Assembly: GCA_035762175.1 (NCBI GenBank)
Contig: DASTPP010000146.1
Span: 33,146 to 97,145, forward strand
Source: DASTPP01 sp035762175
GTDB lineage: Bacteria; Myxococcota_A; Polyangia; Polyangiales; Polyangiaceae
Direction: 5' to 3'
Length of the DNA stretch: 64,000 bases
Shown: positions 8,718 through 18,217 of the stretch, one piece after another
Layout: each line of letters starts with the position of its first letter
How positions within the stretch are numbered: position 1 is the first letter of the stretch
Translations under genes and position numbers: made by a program
Notes under the pieces: generated by a model
Told to the model about the DNA's origin: nothing
Seen by the model: the letters and a program-made list of their open reading frames with translations, nothing else
The model's database searches: none

Positions 8718-9893
8718 ATGGCGCAAGGTGGTGGCTGGGGTGGCGGCGGCTGGGGGGGGCAGGGGGGCGGCGGGCCGGGGCAGCCGCCGGGCGGGCAGGG
8801 CCCGGGGCAGCCTCCCGGCGGCGGCTACGGCCAGCCTCCCGGCGGCGGTGGTGGCTACGGCCAACCTCCCGGTGGTGGCGGTGGCTACGGGCAGCCTCCT
8901 GGCGGTGGCGGTTACGGGCAGCCTCCGGGCGGCGGTGGTGGCTACGGTCAGCCCCCTGGTGGCGGTGGTTACGGGCAAGCGCCGGGCGGTGGTGGCTACG
9001 GGCAGCCCCCGGGCGGCGCGGGGCCTCCGGGCGGTGGGGGGCCCCCGCCGGGCGGGTTCGGGCAGCCTCCGGGCGGCGGCAATTATGGCTTTCCGCCGCC
9101 GCCGCCGGTGCCGCCGGGCGGGGGCGGGTTCGGCTTCGGGCCGGGGCAGGGGCCCGGCGGGTACGGGCCCGCGCCAGGCGGGTTCGGCGGGCAGCCGGGC
9201 TACGGGGCGCCGCCGGGGCGCGGGGCCGGCGGCTCGACCGTCGCCTGGGAGGACCGCTCGCGCGGCTTCTTCGGCCGCTGGTACAACACCGTGCGCGCGA
9301 CCGCGCTCGAGCCCCGCTCCTTCTTTAGCGCCGCCGCGGCGAGCGAAGACCCGATGCCCCCGGTGATCTTCTCGGCGACCAACGGCCTGCTGATGGGCCT
9401 GGGCCTCGGCATCTTCGTCGCCGCGATGTACGTGGTGATGGGCGCGGTCGGCGTCCTCTCGGAGGTCGCGGGCGGCCGGGGCGGCGGCGGCGGCGCCGGC
9501 GCCGCCCTCGGCATCATGACGGCGATGGGCGTCTTCGCCGCGGTCGTCTACCCGATCATGTTCGCCTTCCAGGGCTTCATCTACCCGTGGATCCAGGGCG
9601 GCATCGTGCACCTGTCGCTCGCGCTGCTCGGCGGCGCCAAGCGGCCCTACCAGAGCACGGTGCGCGTCGCGGCCTACGCGCACGGGCCGATGGCGCTGCT
9701 CATGATCCCCTGCGTCGGCTTCTTGCTCGCGCCCATCGCCCAGATCATTGCCCTCGTCGTCGGCGTCGACGAGACGCACCAGTGTGGCATCGGCAAGGCC
9801 CTGCTCGCCGTGTTTCTCTTCCCCGCCATCTGCTGCCTGATTTACGTCATCTTCGCCGTCGCCATGGGCGCGCTCGGCGCGCTGGCGGGCTGA
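8718..9893 (+). CDS. Yip1-domain membrane protein with long Gly/Tyr/Pro/Gln repeat tail
   Basis: 391 residues from ATG 8718 (AGGGG close upstream). Residues 1-170 are disordered repeats of GGGGGYGQPP type. Residues 175-391 hold a Yip1-like domain with hydrophobic segments at roughly 222-250, 264-295, 321-350 and 361-389. Yip1-type bacterial proteins are integral membrane proteins of unclear role. The frame is open further upstream, but the earlier sequence looks non-coding. The DNA of the tail is a run of imperfect repeats likely to vary in length between strains. Confidence 0.85.
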   Translation: MAQGGGWGGGGWGGQGGGGPGQPPGGQGPGQPPGGGYGQPPGGGGGYGQPPGGGGGYGQPPGGGGYGQPPGGGGGYGQPPGGGGYGQAPGGGGYGQPPGGAGPPGGGGPPPGGFGQPPGGGNYGFPPPPPVPPGGGGFGFGPGQGPGGYGPAPGGFGGQPGYGAPPGRGAGGSTVAWEDRSRGFFGRWYNTVRATALEPRSFFSAAAASEDPMPPVIFSATNGLLMGLGLGIFVAAMYVVMGAVGVLSEVAGGRGGGGGAGAALGIMTAMGVFAAVVYPIMFAFQGFIYPWIQGGIVHLSLALLGGAKRPYQSTVRVAAYAHGPMALLMIPCVGFLLAPIAQIIALVVGVDETHQCGIGKALLAVFLFPAICCLIYVIFAVAMGALGALAG

Positions 9894-9947
9894 ACGACGG
9901 CGCGCCCGGCGCACCCGTCGGGGCCGCGCACCGCCCTCGGCCCCGTC

Positions 9948-10400
9948 TCACGCCGGCGGGCGGGGCGCGCCGCCGAGCTCCCGCTCGATGAGCGCGCCGA
10001 GCGTGCCGCCGAAGGGCACCGAAACGAGGAGCCCGCTCAGCACGCGCGTCGCGTGCGAGAGCGGGCGCAGCCCGAGATCTTGCAGCGCGACCTCGCCGAG
10101 CAGAAACGCCATGGCGAGCGCGAAGACGACGCGCAGGGCGCCGAGCCCGAGCGCGGGCCGGCCGAGCACGACGCTCGCCGAGAGGCCCAGCCAGAGGCCG
10201 GCGCAGCGGCTGCAGAGGGGCATGGGCGCGCCCCCGAGCGAGAGCACGCGCTCGGGCAGCCGGTGGCAGAGCAGGCGGAAGGGCAGGTCGAAGGCGAGGC
10301 CGAGCGGCCCGGCGTCGTGCAAGAGCATGGCGAGGGCGAAGCCGAGGGCGATGCACGCGAACGACGCCTTGGCGGCGAGGAGGGCGGCGGGCGCCCTCAC
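9948..10400 (-). CDS. DUF2085 family membrane protein
   Basis: 150 residues. The GTG start at 10400 overlaps the TGA of the upstream cytochrome gene (GTGA), indicating translational coupling. The signature CHRLPERVLSLGG followed by PLCSRCAGLWLG marks DUF2085, small membrane proteins with conserved cysteines. Three or four hydrophobic segments are evident. Function unknown; last gene of the three-gene minus-strand operon. Confidence 0.85.
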   Translation of the reverse strand: MRAPAALLAAKASFACIALGFALAMLLHDAGPLGLAFDLPFRLLCHRLPERVLSLGGAPMPLCSRCAGLWLGLSASVVLGRPALGLGALRVVFALAMAFLLGEVALQDLGLRPLSHATRVLSGLLVSVPFGGTLGALIERELGGAPRPPA

Positions 10401-11419
10401 GGCGTCGCGGCGGGGGGCGAGGGCGCGCGGGCGCCCGGGCTCGCGGCGGGGGGCGAGGGCGCGGGCCCGCTCGGGGCCGGGGGCGCGGGGGCGCTCGCGG
10501 CGGCGGCCTCGGGGTCGTGCTTGCGCCTTCGCATGGCCTCGAAGTAGGCGACGAGCGCGTCGAGGTCGGCCTCGCCGAGGTGCGGGTGCGGCGGCATGCT
10601 GCTGTAGCGGAAGGCCCGCGGGTCGCGAATGTACGCCTTGATCTGGTCGACCGGGCGGTACTCGACGATGCTCTTCGGCACGTTCAGGTCGGGCCCGACG
10701 CGCCCGCCCTCGCGGTTGACGGCGTGGCAGCGCACGCACTCGGCCCGAAAGAGCGCGAAGCCCCGCATCGCCGCCGACCCGGGGGCCTCGCCTTCGGGCA
10801 CCGTGTGGCCGTAGAGCCGCTCGAAGCGCGTGATCTCGACGCTCACCAGCTGCCAGGGCCGGGGGTACTCTTCGAGCGAGCGCTGGTGCGGCTCGCGCCA
10901 GACCAGGTAGACCGGCCCGGGGTTGGCGCGCTGGGGGCCGATGGGCTCCCAGCCGGGCACCTCGTCGTCGGCGATGGCGAGGTAGGCGCCGCCGCCGAGC
11001 AGGCGCGCGCCCTCGATCGGCACCGAGTAGCCGTCGCGCGCCCGGAGCACGTACTGGTGCGACTCGAGCGGCCCCGGCACGCCCGCGAAGCCTCGCTCGA
11101 GCACCGGGCGCAGGGGCAGGGCGCGGTAGCGCTTCTCTTTGTTGTAGTAGGGGTCGAAGGCCGACCAGCGCTCGGGCGGCACCTGGGCGGCGAGCTCGTC
11201 GAGCCGCACCGTGCGCAGCGTGGCGCCCTCGCGCAGGAACGCGAGCGTCGCCGCGCCGTCGGCGCCGGCGGCCCGCCCCCGCTCGCACCCCGCGGCGAGC
11301 GCGAGCGCCGCGAGCGCGGCCGGCGCGAGTCGCCCCGGCGCGCCCCGGCCGTGTCGGGCCCGGCCCCCCGACGCCGGGGCCGCCCCGGCGGGGCCTCGCG
11401 CGCGCGGCCGGGCCCTCAC
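10397..11419 (-). CDS. Monohaem cytochrome c lipoprotein
   Basis: 340 residues, GTG start overlapping the preceding stop. After an Arg-rich start comes a hydrophobic AALAALALAAGC lipobox (C45). Residues 60-200 form an unassigned beta-rich domain with some likeness to oxidoreductase molybdopterin-binding folds. The C-terminal cytochrome c domain has C228-V-R-C231-H232 and a probable axial Met in SSMPPHP (M275). The tail is Ala/Pro-rich. Likely a periplasm-facing electron carrier in a membrane redox complex with the two neighbouring membrane proteins. Confidence 0.85.
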   Translation of the reverse strand: MRARPRARGPAGAAPASGGRARHGRGAPGRLAPAALAALALAAGCERGRAAGADGAATLAFLREGATLRTVRLDELAAQVPPERWSAFDPYYNKEKRYRALPLRPVLERGFAGVPGPLESHQYVLRARDGYSVPIEGARLLGGGAYLAIADDEVPGWEPIGPQRANPGPVYLVWREPHQRSLEEYPRPWQLVSVEITRFERLYGHTVPEGEAPGSAAMRGFALFRAECVRCHAVNREGGRVGPDLNVPKSIVEYRPVDQIKAYIRDPRAFRYSSMPPHPHLGEADLDALVAYFEAMRRRKHDPEAAAASAPAPPAPSGPAPSPPAASPGARAPSPPAATP

Positions 11420-12087
11420 GACTCGCGCACCTCGCGCGGCGCACTAAACCAGGCGAAGGGCAAGAAGAGCGCGTAATACATGATGTTCGGCACCAGCCGC
11501 AGCGCATACCCGAGGTCTTCGACCCCGAACAAGAGCACGATGTCGGCGAGCGCCCAGCCGGCGTACTGCGCCAGCTCGAAGGTCGTCAGCGCCACCACCC
11601 AGGGCCGCTGCGTCGGGTCGAGCTTCGGGAAGGCCCAGGCCTTCAGGCGCAGGCGCAAGAGCGCCGCGAGCGCCGCGAAGAGCAGCTCGTAGACCAGAAA
11701 GAGCGTGCGCGACGAGGCGCGCCAGCTCTCGGGCCCCGCCTGCACGATGGCCATCGACGAGACCGGCACGACCAAGCTCGCCAAAAGCGACAGGAGCCCG
11801 AGCGGCACCCGCGCGTGCGGCCGGACGGCCTGCCGCTCGAGCAGCAGAAAGTAGCGCCAGTCGCCCAGCACGACGAAGAACACCGCGAACGCCGAGGCCG
11901 CCTTCGAGCCCGCCGCGAGCGGCGACCAGCCCCCCGTCAGCAGGGCGTCGGCCATGATCTCGATGGTGAAGAGCACCGCGTAGGCGCGGAAGAAGGGCAG
12001 CTGCCTCGCGACGATGATGAGGAAGGCGGCGCCGACCGCCAAAAAAAGGATGGGGTTGTGCCACGGGCTTTCGTAGACGGCCTTCAC
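11416..12087 (-). CDS. Polytopic membrane protein, unknown
   Basis: 223 residues with about six hydrophobic helices (FLAVGAAFLIIVA, FAVFFVVLGDW, LLSLLASLVVP, LVYELLFAALAALL and others). First gene of an operon with a cytochrome c and a DUF2085 protein, overlapping the former by 4 bp. The context suggests a membrane component of electron transfer. No family recognised. Confidence 0.75.
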   Translation of the reverse strand: MKAVYESPWHNPILFLAVGAAFLIIVARQLPFFRAYAVLFTIEIMADALLTGGWSPLAAGSKAASAFAVFFVVLGDWRYFLLLERQAVRPHARVPLGLLSLLASLVVPVSSMAIVQAGPESWRASSRTLFLVYELLFAALAALLRLRLKAWAFPKLDPTQRPWVVALTTFELAQYAGWALADIVLLFGVEDLGYALRLVPNIMYYALFLPFAWFSAPREVRES

Positions 12088-12347
12088 GGCGCCCTACCTT
12101 GCCAGCCGCCGCGCCCGCTGCCACCGCCCTTTTGCTCGCCCCCCCGCGCCCCGCCCCCGCCCGAGGCCAGAAACGCCCGCCGGCCGACCCGAACCGCCCC
12201 CCCGAATTGCGCGCGCCCCGGGCGCCCCGCCGGGCCCCGGGGCTCGCTCGCGACGCCCTGCTGCCCCCTCGGCGCGCCGGGGCCCCCGGCCACCCCGCCC
12301 CCGGCGCGCGCCGGCCGCCCGCGCGCCGGCGCCAGGGCCCCGAACGC

Positions 12348-12878
12348 TCAGGCCTGAAGCGCCGACAGGAACGTGCCCGGCACCGAGTAGAGCCGGCGCG
12401 GCCCCTCGGGCAGCTGCAGCACGGCCTCGAAGGTTTGGTGGCCCTTGCCGAAGGCTTGGTAAAGCGGGTTGAGCTTCATCGCCAGGCCCGGCTTCTCTTC
12501 GACCACCTGGTCGAAGCGCACCGCGCCCCGGTCGTAGGCCCGCCCGCCCTTCAGCCCGAGCATGCCCGACTCGCCCATCAGCACGCGCCCGTGGTTGGTC
12601 ACCACCATCTCGTAGACCACCGTCGGCCAGACGAGGCGCAAGGCCGGCACCTGGCTCGCCAGCAGCGCCTGCCAGTAGGGCCGCCAGAGCACCCCCGTGC
12701 CGTACGCCGCGATCGTCTCGCCGGGGCCGATGAGCCCCTGCCACCGCTCGTGCGCCGCCGCCTGGAAGCCGGCCATCATGCCGCCGCCCGCCGCCTTACC
12801 CTTCTGGTAAATGCGGAAGTAATAAAACCCGATCGCGCCGAAGATGATGAGTGGAAACAGATACGTGAACACTGACAT
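12348..12878 (-). CDS. Membrane-anchored protein of unknown function
   Basis: 176 residues from ATG 12878, with AGGAG nine bases upstream. One N-terminal transmembrane helix (YLFPLIIFGAIGFYYF) is followed by a soluble domain with PH-like features (VVTNHGRVLMGESGML, LYSVPGTFLSAL). No family assigned. The open frame continues upstream to 13331, but that extension lacks coding character. 260 bp of featureless GC-rich DNA separate it from the gene downstream. Confidence 0.75.
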   Translation of the reverse strand: MSVFTYLFPLIIFGAIGFYYFRIYQKGKAAGGGMMAGFQAAAHERWQGLIGPGETIAAYGTGVLWRPYWQALLASQVPALRLVWPTVVYEMVVTNHGRVLMGESGMLGLKGGRAYDRGAVRFDQVVEEKPGLAMKLNPLYQAFGKGHQTFEAVLQLPEGPRRLYSVPGTFLSALQA

Positions 12879-13337
12879 GGCGCCCGCTCCTCTTCTGCCT
12901 CTCTGAGCCGCCCGGGGACGGCCCCGCCGCGCCCCAGGTTTGGTGACAAAAACGAGACCGGCCAACGAAGTGCTCGGCCCCGGTGTCCGGGCCCGCCCCG
13001 CGGCCGCCCCGCCGCCGGCGAGCCCTCGCCGGTGCCCCCACGCCGGCGCGCCCCACCCCCCGAGCGTTACTGGCGATGAGCCCGTTGGGTGTCGTTGGCC
13101 AGTCGAGGGGGTTGTACGCACATGTGGGGTCGATCTTCCCGGCCCTGAAGGCCTTTTCAGCCACCGCCCGAGCTCGTAGCCCAGCAACGCTCGAGTGCCC
13201 CGCCATCGAGGCTCGTGACCTCGGGGGCCGGGTCGGGCCGAGGTCGCCGCATGGCAGGCCGGAGCAAATCCTTGGCAATGGGGCGCAAGCAGGCCCCTCC
13301 CGCGTGTGCCTACCCTCGAGGCCCCGGGCAAATCGCC
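12879..13337. other. Divergent intergenic region
   Basis: No gene supported. A stretch around 13060-13200 is less GC-rich than its surroundings. It probably contains promoters for both flanking genes. Confidence 0.5.
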
Positions 13338-14345
13338 ATGGTCTTCTCCCCGAGACGCCTCCCCTCGCGCCGCGCCGGCCCCCCGGCTCTCGCGACGCTC
13401 GCCTTCGCCCTCCTCGGCCTCGCCTGCAGCGCCGAGCGCCCCGACTCCCCGACGGGCGGGCGGTCGACGCCTCCGCCCGACGCCACGCCGACGTCAGCCG
13501 ATGCGTCGCCCGCGGCCGGGCTCGTCGCTCTGGGCGAGCGCCTCTTCTTCGACGCGCGCCTCTCGGGCAACGACAAGCTGAGCTGCGCGAGCTGCCACGA
13601 CCCCACGCGCGCCTTCTCCGACGGGCGCCGCGTCTCGGTCGGCGTCTCGGGGCGGCCGCTGCGCCGCAACGCCCCCGGCCTCTTCGACCTCGCCGCCCGC
13701 GCCCCCTACTTCTGGGACGGCCGCGCCCCGACGCTCGAAGAGCAGGCCCTCGGCCCCCTCACCGACCCCGACGAGATGGGGCAAGATCTGCGGGGGCTCG
13801 AGGCCGAGCTCGCCTCCGACGCCGGCTACCGCGCGCTCTTCGCGCAGAGCTTTCCGGGCGAGGGGGTCAGCGTCTTCAACGTCGCCCGGGCCCTCGCCGC
13901 CTTCGAGCGTACCCTCGTCAGCCGCTCGTCGCCCTACGATCGGTACCTGGCCGGCGACGCTTCGGCCCTCGACGGCGCCGCGCGGCGGGGCCTCTCGCTC
14001 TTCGAGGGCAAGGCCGAGTGCTCGACCTGCCACCGCGGCCCCGCGCTGACCGACAACCAATTTCATCGCGTCGCCTTCGCGGGCGACGACCCGGGGCGCG
14101 CCGCGCTCGGCCCCGGCGCGGGCCCCCGGGGCGGCTTCAAGACGCCGAGCCTGCGCGAGGTCGCCCGCACGGCGCCCTACTTTCACGACGGCTCGGTCGC
14201 GTCGCTCGAGGAGGTCGTCGAGCACTACGCGCGCGGCGGCGACCCGCGCGCGGGCGAGGCGCGCGACGTTCACCCGCTCGAGCTCGACGAGGGCGAACGG
14301 CGCGATCTGGTCGCCTTCTTGCGCGCGCTCTCGTCGGGCCCCTGA
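13338..14345 (+). CDS. Dihaem cytochrome c peroxidase (MauG/CcpA family), lipoprotein
   Basis: 335 residues; chosen ATG 13338 gives a lipoprotein signal ending LLGLAC (C30). Two haem sites are present: C83-x2-C86-H87 and C228-x2-C231-H232. Family motifs RNAPGLFDL, PYFWDGRAPTLEEQ and TAPYFHDGS are all present. Such enzymes reduce H2O2 with electrons from small cytochromes or oxidise protein or organic substrates outside the cytoplasm. Length and haem spacing fit the bacterial diheme peroxidase family. Monocistronic, but close to another cytochrome operon. Confidence 0.92.
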   Translation: MVFSPRRLPSRRAGPPALATLAFALLGLACSAERPDSPTGGRSTPPPDATPTSADASPAAGLVALGERLFFDARLSGNDKLSCASCHDPTRAFSDGRRVSVGVSGRPLRRNAPGLFDLAARAPYFWDGRAPTLEEQALGPLTDPDEMGQDLRGLEAELASDAGYRALFAQSFPGEGVSVFNVARALAAFERTLVSRSSPYDRYLAGDASALDGAARRGLSLFEGKAECSTCHRGPALTDNQFHRVAFAGDDPGRAALGPGAGPRGGFKTPSLREVARTAPYFHDGSVASLEEVVEHYARGGDPRAGEARDVHPLELDEGERRDLVAFLRALSSGP

Positions 14346-14397
14346 GCGGGGCATTCTCTCGCCGCGCCTCGTGTAGATCGGCCCGCGGGCGCGGCCG

Positions 14398-17300
14398 TCA
14401 GGGGGCGGGGGCCGAGCGGGCGTCGGGGGCGGGGGGCGGCGCGCCGACCGCCCCGGCCGCCGGGAGCGTGATGACGAAGGACGCGCCGCGCGGCTGCGCC
14501 GCCCCGACCGTCAGCTCGCCGCCGTGGAGTTCGACGACGATCTGCCGGCAGATCGAGAGCCCGAGGCCCGTGCCCCGGCCGACGGGCTTGGTCGTGAAGA
14601 AGGGCTCGAAGATGCGTTCGCGGAGCGCCTCCGGCACGCCCGGCCCGTCGTCGGCCACCTCGACGCGCACCGCGCCGCCTTCGGCCCAGGTGCGCACCGC
14701 GATGCGGCCGGCGCCGCCGACGGCGTACGCGGCGTTCTGCAGCAGGTTCAAGAAGACCTGGTTCATGCGCCCCGGCTCGTACTCGACCGGGGGCAGCGGG
14801 CCGTACGCGGCCTCGACCCGCACGCCGCCGGGCAGCGAGCTCGCGACCATCGCCACCGTGGCGCGGAGGTCTTCGTTCAGGTCGCGCCGCTGCTTCTCGC
14901 CGTCGTCGCCGCGCAGGAAGGCGGCCAGGTCCGCTTGCAGGTCGCGCACCCGCGCCGCCGCCGTGGCGATGACCGAGAGCGCGGCGGCCGCGTCCGGCAC
15001 GACGAAGTCGAGCTCGGCCTCGCGCCAGGTGCGCTCGAGCGCCGCGCCGGCGTCGGGCAGCGCGCGGCAGCCCTCGCGGTAGGCCGACAGCATCGCCACC
15101 ATCGCGTCGACGTACTGGCGCAGGGGGTCGACGTTGTTCCACACCACGTTGATGGGGTTGTTGAGCTCGTGCGAGAGCTGGGCGAGCACGCGGCCGAGGG
15201 CCGAGAGCTTCTCGGCGCGCGCGATCTCGGCCTGCGCCCGCGTCAGCTCGCGCGTGCGCTCGGCCACCAGCCGCTCGAGCTCGCGGTTGCGCCCCGCGAG
15301 CGCCGCGCTCCGCCAGCGCACGGCGAGCGCGAGCGCGGCGCCCAGCGCGCCCGCCGCCGCGGCGAAGAACCACGTCGTCTGCCACCAGGGCGGCAGCACG
15401 ACGAAGGGCAGCGCCTGGGGCGGGCCCCAGTCGCCGCCCGGGTGGCGCGCGCGCACCTGGAACTCGTACGTGTCGGCCCCGAGCGCGGCGTAGCGCACGC
15501 CGTCGTTCGGCGCGGGCGCCCACGCCGCGCCCGCGCCGCCGGCGATCAGGCGGGTCTCGAATTGCATCGCCGGCTCGTGCAAGAAGCTGAGCGCGGAGAA
15601 CTCGAACTCGACCGCGCTCGGCGCGTACGGCAGCCGCGCGCCGGGGGCGAGCGGCGCCATGGCGCCCGCCGCCCCCTCGCGCCGGGCGCGCAGGGTCGCG
15701 ACGGGCGGCGCGGGCGGCCCGGGGTAGCGCGCCCCGGCGAACTGGCCGAGGCCGCGCGAGGTGCCGACCCACACGTCGCCGCCCTCGTCGGCCCAGAACG
15801 CCCGGGCGTTGCAGTCGTGGTGGGGCAGGCCGTCGAGCACCCCGAAGTGCGTGAGGCGGCCCCCTTCGATGAGGTCGGCTCCGGCGTTGCCGCCCGCCCA
15901 AAGGCGCCCGGCCGCGTCCTCGCCGAGCAGGTACACGATGTCGCTCGCGAGCCCCGAGCGCGCGTCGAGGTGCCACCACCCGGACGGGACCCCGCCCTCG
16001 TACCGAAAGCAGCTCAGCCCGTTGCCGAGCTCGTAGCCGACGCACGTCTCGCCGCCCGCGCGGTCGAGCACGAGCATGGTCGCGTCGGTCCGCAGGCCGT
16101 CGGCGGTCGTCAGCCGGCGCCAGGCCACGCCTTCGCGGACGAAGAGCCCCCGCTCGGACGTCACCCAGAGCTGCCCTCGCCGGTCGAGCACGACGTCGCG
16201 CACCCGCTTGACGGGGCCCTCGGGCCCGAGCGTCGCCGGCGCGAAGCGCCACCGACCCCCGGCCGCCTCGCCCCGGAGCACGCCGCCGCCGTCGGTGCCC
16301 ACCCAGACCGAGCCGTCGGCGTCGAGCGCGAGCGCGAGCGTGCGCGCCCCCGGCAGGCCGTCGGCGTCGTCGAAGGTCATGACTCGGTCGGCGCGCGGCT
16401 CGTAGCGGTAGATGTGCCCCACGGGCCCGTTCAACCAGAGCGCGCCCTCGCGGTCGGGCGTGATGCCGCGGAGCGGCTCGGCGGGCACCGCCGCCACCCG
16501 CTGCCAGCCGCCGGCGCCCCCGACCGCCAAGCCGCGCTGCGTGCCGGCCCACAGGCGGCCGTCGGGCCCGCGCCGCACCGACCAGAGCGCCTCGTCGGGC
16601 AGCCCCTCGGGCTCCGAATGGGAGCGCCACAACCCCCGCCCCGCGGCGCGCGCCAGGCCCCGGCCCGTGCCCGCCCAGAGCGTCCCCTCGCGGTCGGCGT
16701 ACACGCCCGTCACCCGCCGCGTCGGCAGGCGCTCGGCGCGCTCGACCCGCTCGTGCTCGTCGGCGGAAAAGAGGCCCCGCTCCGACGCGAACCACGGGTT
16801 CGCCTCGCGGTCGAGGTAAAGAAACGTGACCGCGCCGGCGAAGTCGCCCCAGCGCCGAAAGTGCGCCTCGCCCGGGCGCCGCACCACCACCCCGCCCTGC
16901 GACGCCGCCCACACCCGCCCGCGCCCGTCGCGGACGACCGACGTCACCCGCTCCGCCGACCCCACCGGGGCGAGCCCGACGCGCGCGAAGTCGCCACCGC
17001 CTTCGCGCACGTAGATCGCCCCCTCGCCGCCCGCCAACACCGCGCCCGTCGGTTCGGCGAAGACGCTATACGCCGGCCCCCCGGGCCACCCCCGCTCGAC
17101 CTCCAACTCGCCCCCCTCGCCTTCGTGAACCAGGCCCCGCGGCGTCGCCGTCAGCAGCCGCCCGCGCCCGTCGACCGCCAGGCCGGCGACCTCGTCGAGG
17201 CCAAGGTCGGGGTGCCGCTCGCCGACCAGGTGCCACCGGCCGGCGTGGTAGAGCGCGAGGCCTCGCGCGGTCTTGCACCAGACCCGGTCGTCGCGGCCGA

Positions 17301-17631
17301 TCGCGAGCAGGGTCGTGTACAACCCGGGGATGCCCTCGGACACCCCGAAGAGCCGCGCGTGCCGCCCGTCGTAGCGGTAAACGCCCGTCTCGGCCGTGAA
17401 CCATAGATAGCCGGCCGAGTCTTGCGCGATCTGCCAGGGGCTGATCTCTTCGAGCCCAAGCTCGGCGCCGAACGACACGAAGGGCAACTGCCCGCGGGGG
17501 GTCGGGGCCGCCGCGGGGGGCCGGGTCGCGGCCCCGTCCGGGGGGGGCGAGGCCCGCGCCCCGGGCGCCGCGGCGAGCCCGCCGAGCAGCGCGAGCGACG
17601 CCAGCGCCCGGCGGCCGGAGCGTTGCGTCAT
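14398..17631 (-). CDS. Hybrid-type sensor histidine kinase with propeller and Y_Y_Y sensor
   Basis: 1077 residues from ATG 17631 with a signal peptide. The exported part is a double beta-propeller of ligand-binding repeats (many LWAGT, VWVGT and WFASE-type blades), then a Y_Y_Y domain (FEFSALSFLHEP ... YEFQVRARHPGG). One TM helix is near residues 740-768. The dimerisation/phosphoacceptor helix carries H821 (SHELNNPINVV). The ATPase domain has NQVFLNLLQNAAYAV, DDGPGVP and GRGTGLGLS. No receiver or DNA-binding domain follows, unlike classic hybrid two-component proteins. Divergent from a single-domain response regulator 83 bp away, its likely partner. Confidence 0.93.
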   Translation of the reverse strand: MTQRSGRRALASLALLGGLAAAPGARASPPPDGAATRPPAAAPTPRGQLPFVSFGAELGLEEISPWQIAQDSAGYLWFTAETGVYRYDGRHARLFGVSEGIPGLYTTLLAIGRDDRVWCKTARGLALYHAGRWHLVGERHPDLGLDEVAGLAVDGRGRLLTATPRGLVHEGEGGELEVERGWPGGPAYSVFAEPTGAVLAGGEGAIYVREGGGDFARVGLAPVGSAERVTSVVRDGRGRVWAASQGGVVVRRPGEAHFRRWGDFAGAVTFLYLDREANPWFASERGLFSADEHERVERAERLPTRRVTGVYADREGTLWAGTGRGLARAAGRGLWRSHSEPEGLPDEALWSVRRGPDGRLWAGTQRGLAVGGAGGWQRVAAVPAEPLRGITPDREGALWLNGPVGHIYRYEPRADRVMTFDDADGLPGARTLALALDADGSVWVGTDGGGVLRGEAAGGRWRFAPATLGPEGPVKRVRDVVLDRRGQLWVTSERGLFVREGVAWRRLTTADGLRTDATMLVLDRAGGETCVGYELGNGLSCFRYEGGVPSGWWHLDARSGLASDIVYLLGEDAAGRLWAGGNAGADLIEGGRLTHFGVLDGLPHHDCNARAFWADEGGDVWVGTSRGLGQFAGARYPGPPAPPVATLRARREGAAGAMAPLAPGARLPYAPSAVEFEFSALSFLHEPAMQFETRLIAGGAGAAWAPAPNDGVRYAALGADTYEFQVRARHPGGDWGPPQALPFVVLPPWWQTTWFFAAAAGALGAALALAVRWRSAALAGRNRELERLVAERTRELTRAQAEIARAEKLSALGRVLAQLSHELNNPINVVWNNVDPLRQYVDAMVAMLSAYREGCRALPDAGAALERTWREAELDFVVPDAAAALSVIATAAARVRDLQADLAAFLRGDDGEKQRRDLNEDLRATVAMVASSLPGGVRVEAAYGPLPPVEYEPGRMNQVFLNLLQNAAYAVGGAGRIAVRTWAEGGAVRVEVADDGPGVPEALRERIFEPFFTTKPVGRGTGLGLSICRQIVVELHGGELTVGAAQPRGASFVITLPAAGAVGAPPPAPDARSAPAP

Positions 17632-17714
17632 GGCTGCTCGGCCCAAACAGATCACCCTACGGCTTGCCAATACAAGTACCATACGCCCGGCGCCGAGCGC
17701 GAGTCAGGGCAACA
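17632..17714. promoter_or_regulatory. Divergent promoter region of two-component pair
   Basis: 83 bp between the start codons of the histidine kinase and the response regulator must hold both promoters. No consensus boxes stand out. Confidence 0.4.
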
Positions 17715-18134
17715 ATGAACGACGAACCCAAGGTCCGCTTGCTCGTGGTCGACGATGAGGTCGACAACCTCGACACCTTCCGCCGCGTCTTCCGCAAAGA
17801 GTTCGTCATCAGCTGCGCGTCCTCGGGCGCCGAGGCGCTCGCGCTCCTGCGCCGCCAGCCCTTCGACCTCGCGTTCGTCGACCACGCCATGGCCGACGTG
17901 AGCGGCGTCGAGTTGCTGCGGCTGGCCGCGCGGATTCAGCCCGCGATGGTGCGCCTGATGATCACCGCCCACGACGGCCTCGCGGTCGTCCGCGAGGCCC
18001 GCGCCGAGGGCGTCGTCGCGGCCGTCATCCCGAAGCCGTGGCAGCGCGAGCAGGTGCTCCGGGCCGTCGCCACCTTCCAGAGCCTGGCGCGCATGCGCGC
18101 GAGCGTCGAGCGGCTGCGCGACCGCTCCGGGTAG
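17715..18134 (+). CDS. Single-domain response regulator
   Basis: 139 residues, one receiver domain. Phosphoacceptor D56 in FDLAFVDHAMADVSG, acidic pair in LVVDDE, the conserved Thr in MITAHD and Lys in IPKPW are all present. There is no output domain beyond a short C-terminal helix, so it likely acts through protein contacts, as in CheY-like or phosphorelay regulators. ATG 17715 chosen because upstream sequence is not receiver-like. Divergent from the propeller histidine kinase. Confidence 0.9.
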   Translation: MNDEPKVRLLVVDDEVDNLDTFRRVFRKEFVISCASSGAEALALLRRQPFDLAFVDHAMADVSGVELLRLAARIQPAMVRLMITAHDGLAVVREARAEGVVAAVIPKPWQREQVLRAVATFQSLARMRASVERLRDRSG

Positions 18135-18217
18135 GTCGGCGGCGGCCCCGCGGCCCGCGGGGCCCGGGCGTTCTTTCGCGCCGAACGCCCCGGCGCGCGC
18201 CGCCCGCGCCCGGCGCC

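Noticed and set aside
12088..12347. Open frames on both strands
   Set aside because: Pro/Gly/Arg-only peptides; looks like plain GC-rich intergenic DNA.
13060..13210. Short protein or IS remnant in lower-GC stretch
   Set aside because: Minus-strand peptide is suggestive but short, with no start signal or recognised family.
14524..17406. 960-codon open frame on the plus strand
   Set aside because: Antisense to the histidine kinase with clear homology on the minus strand.
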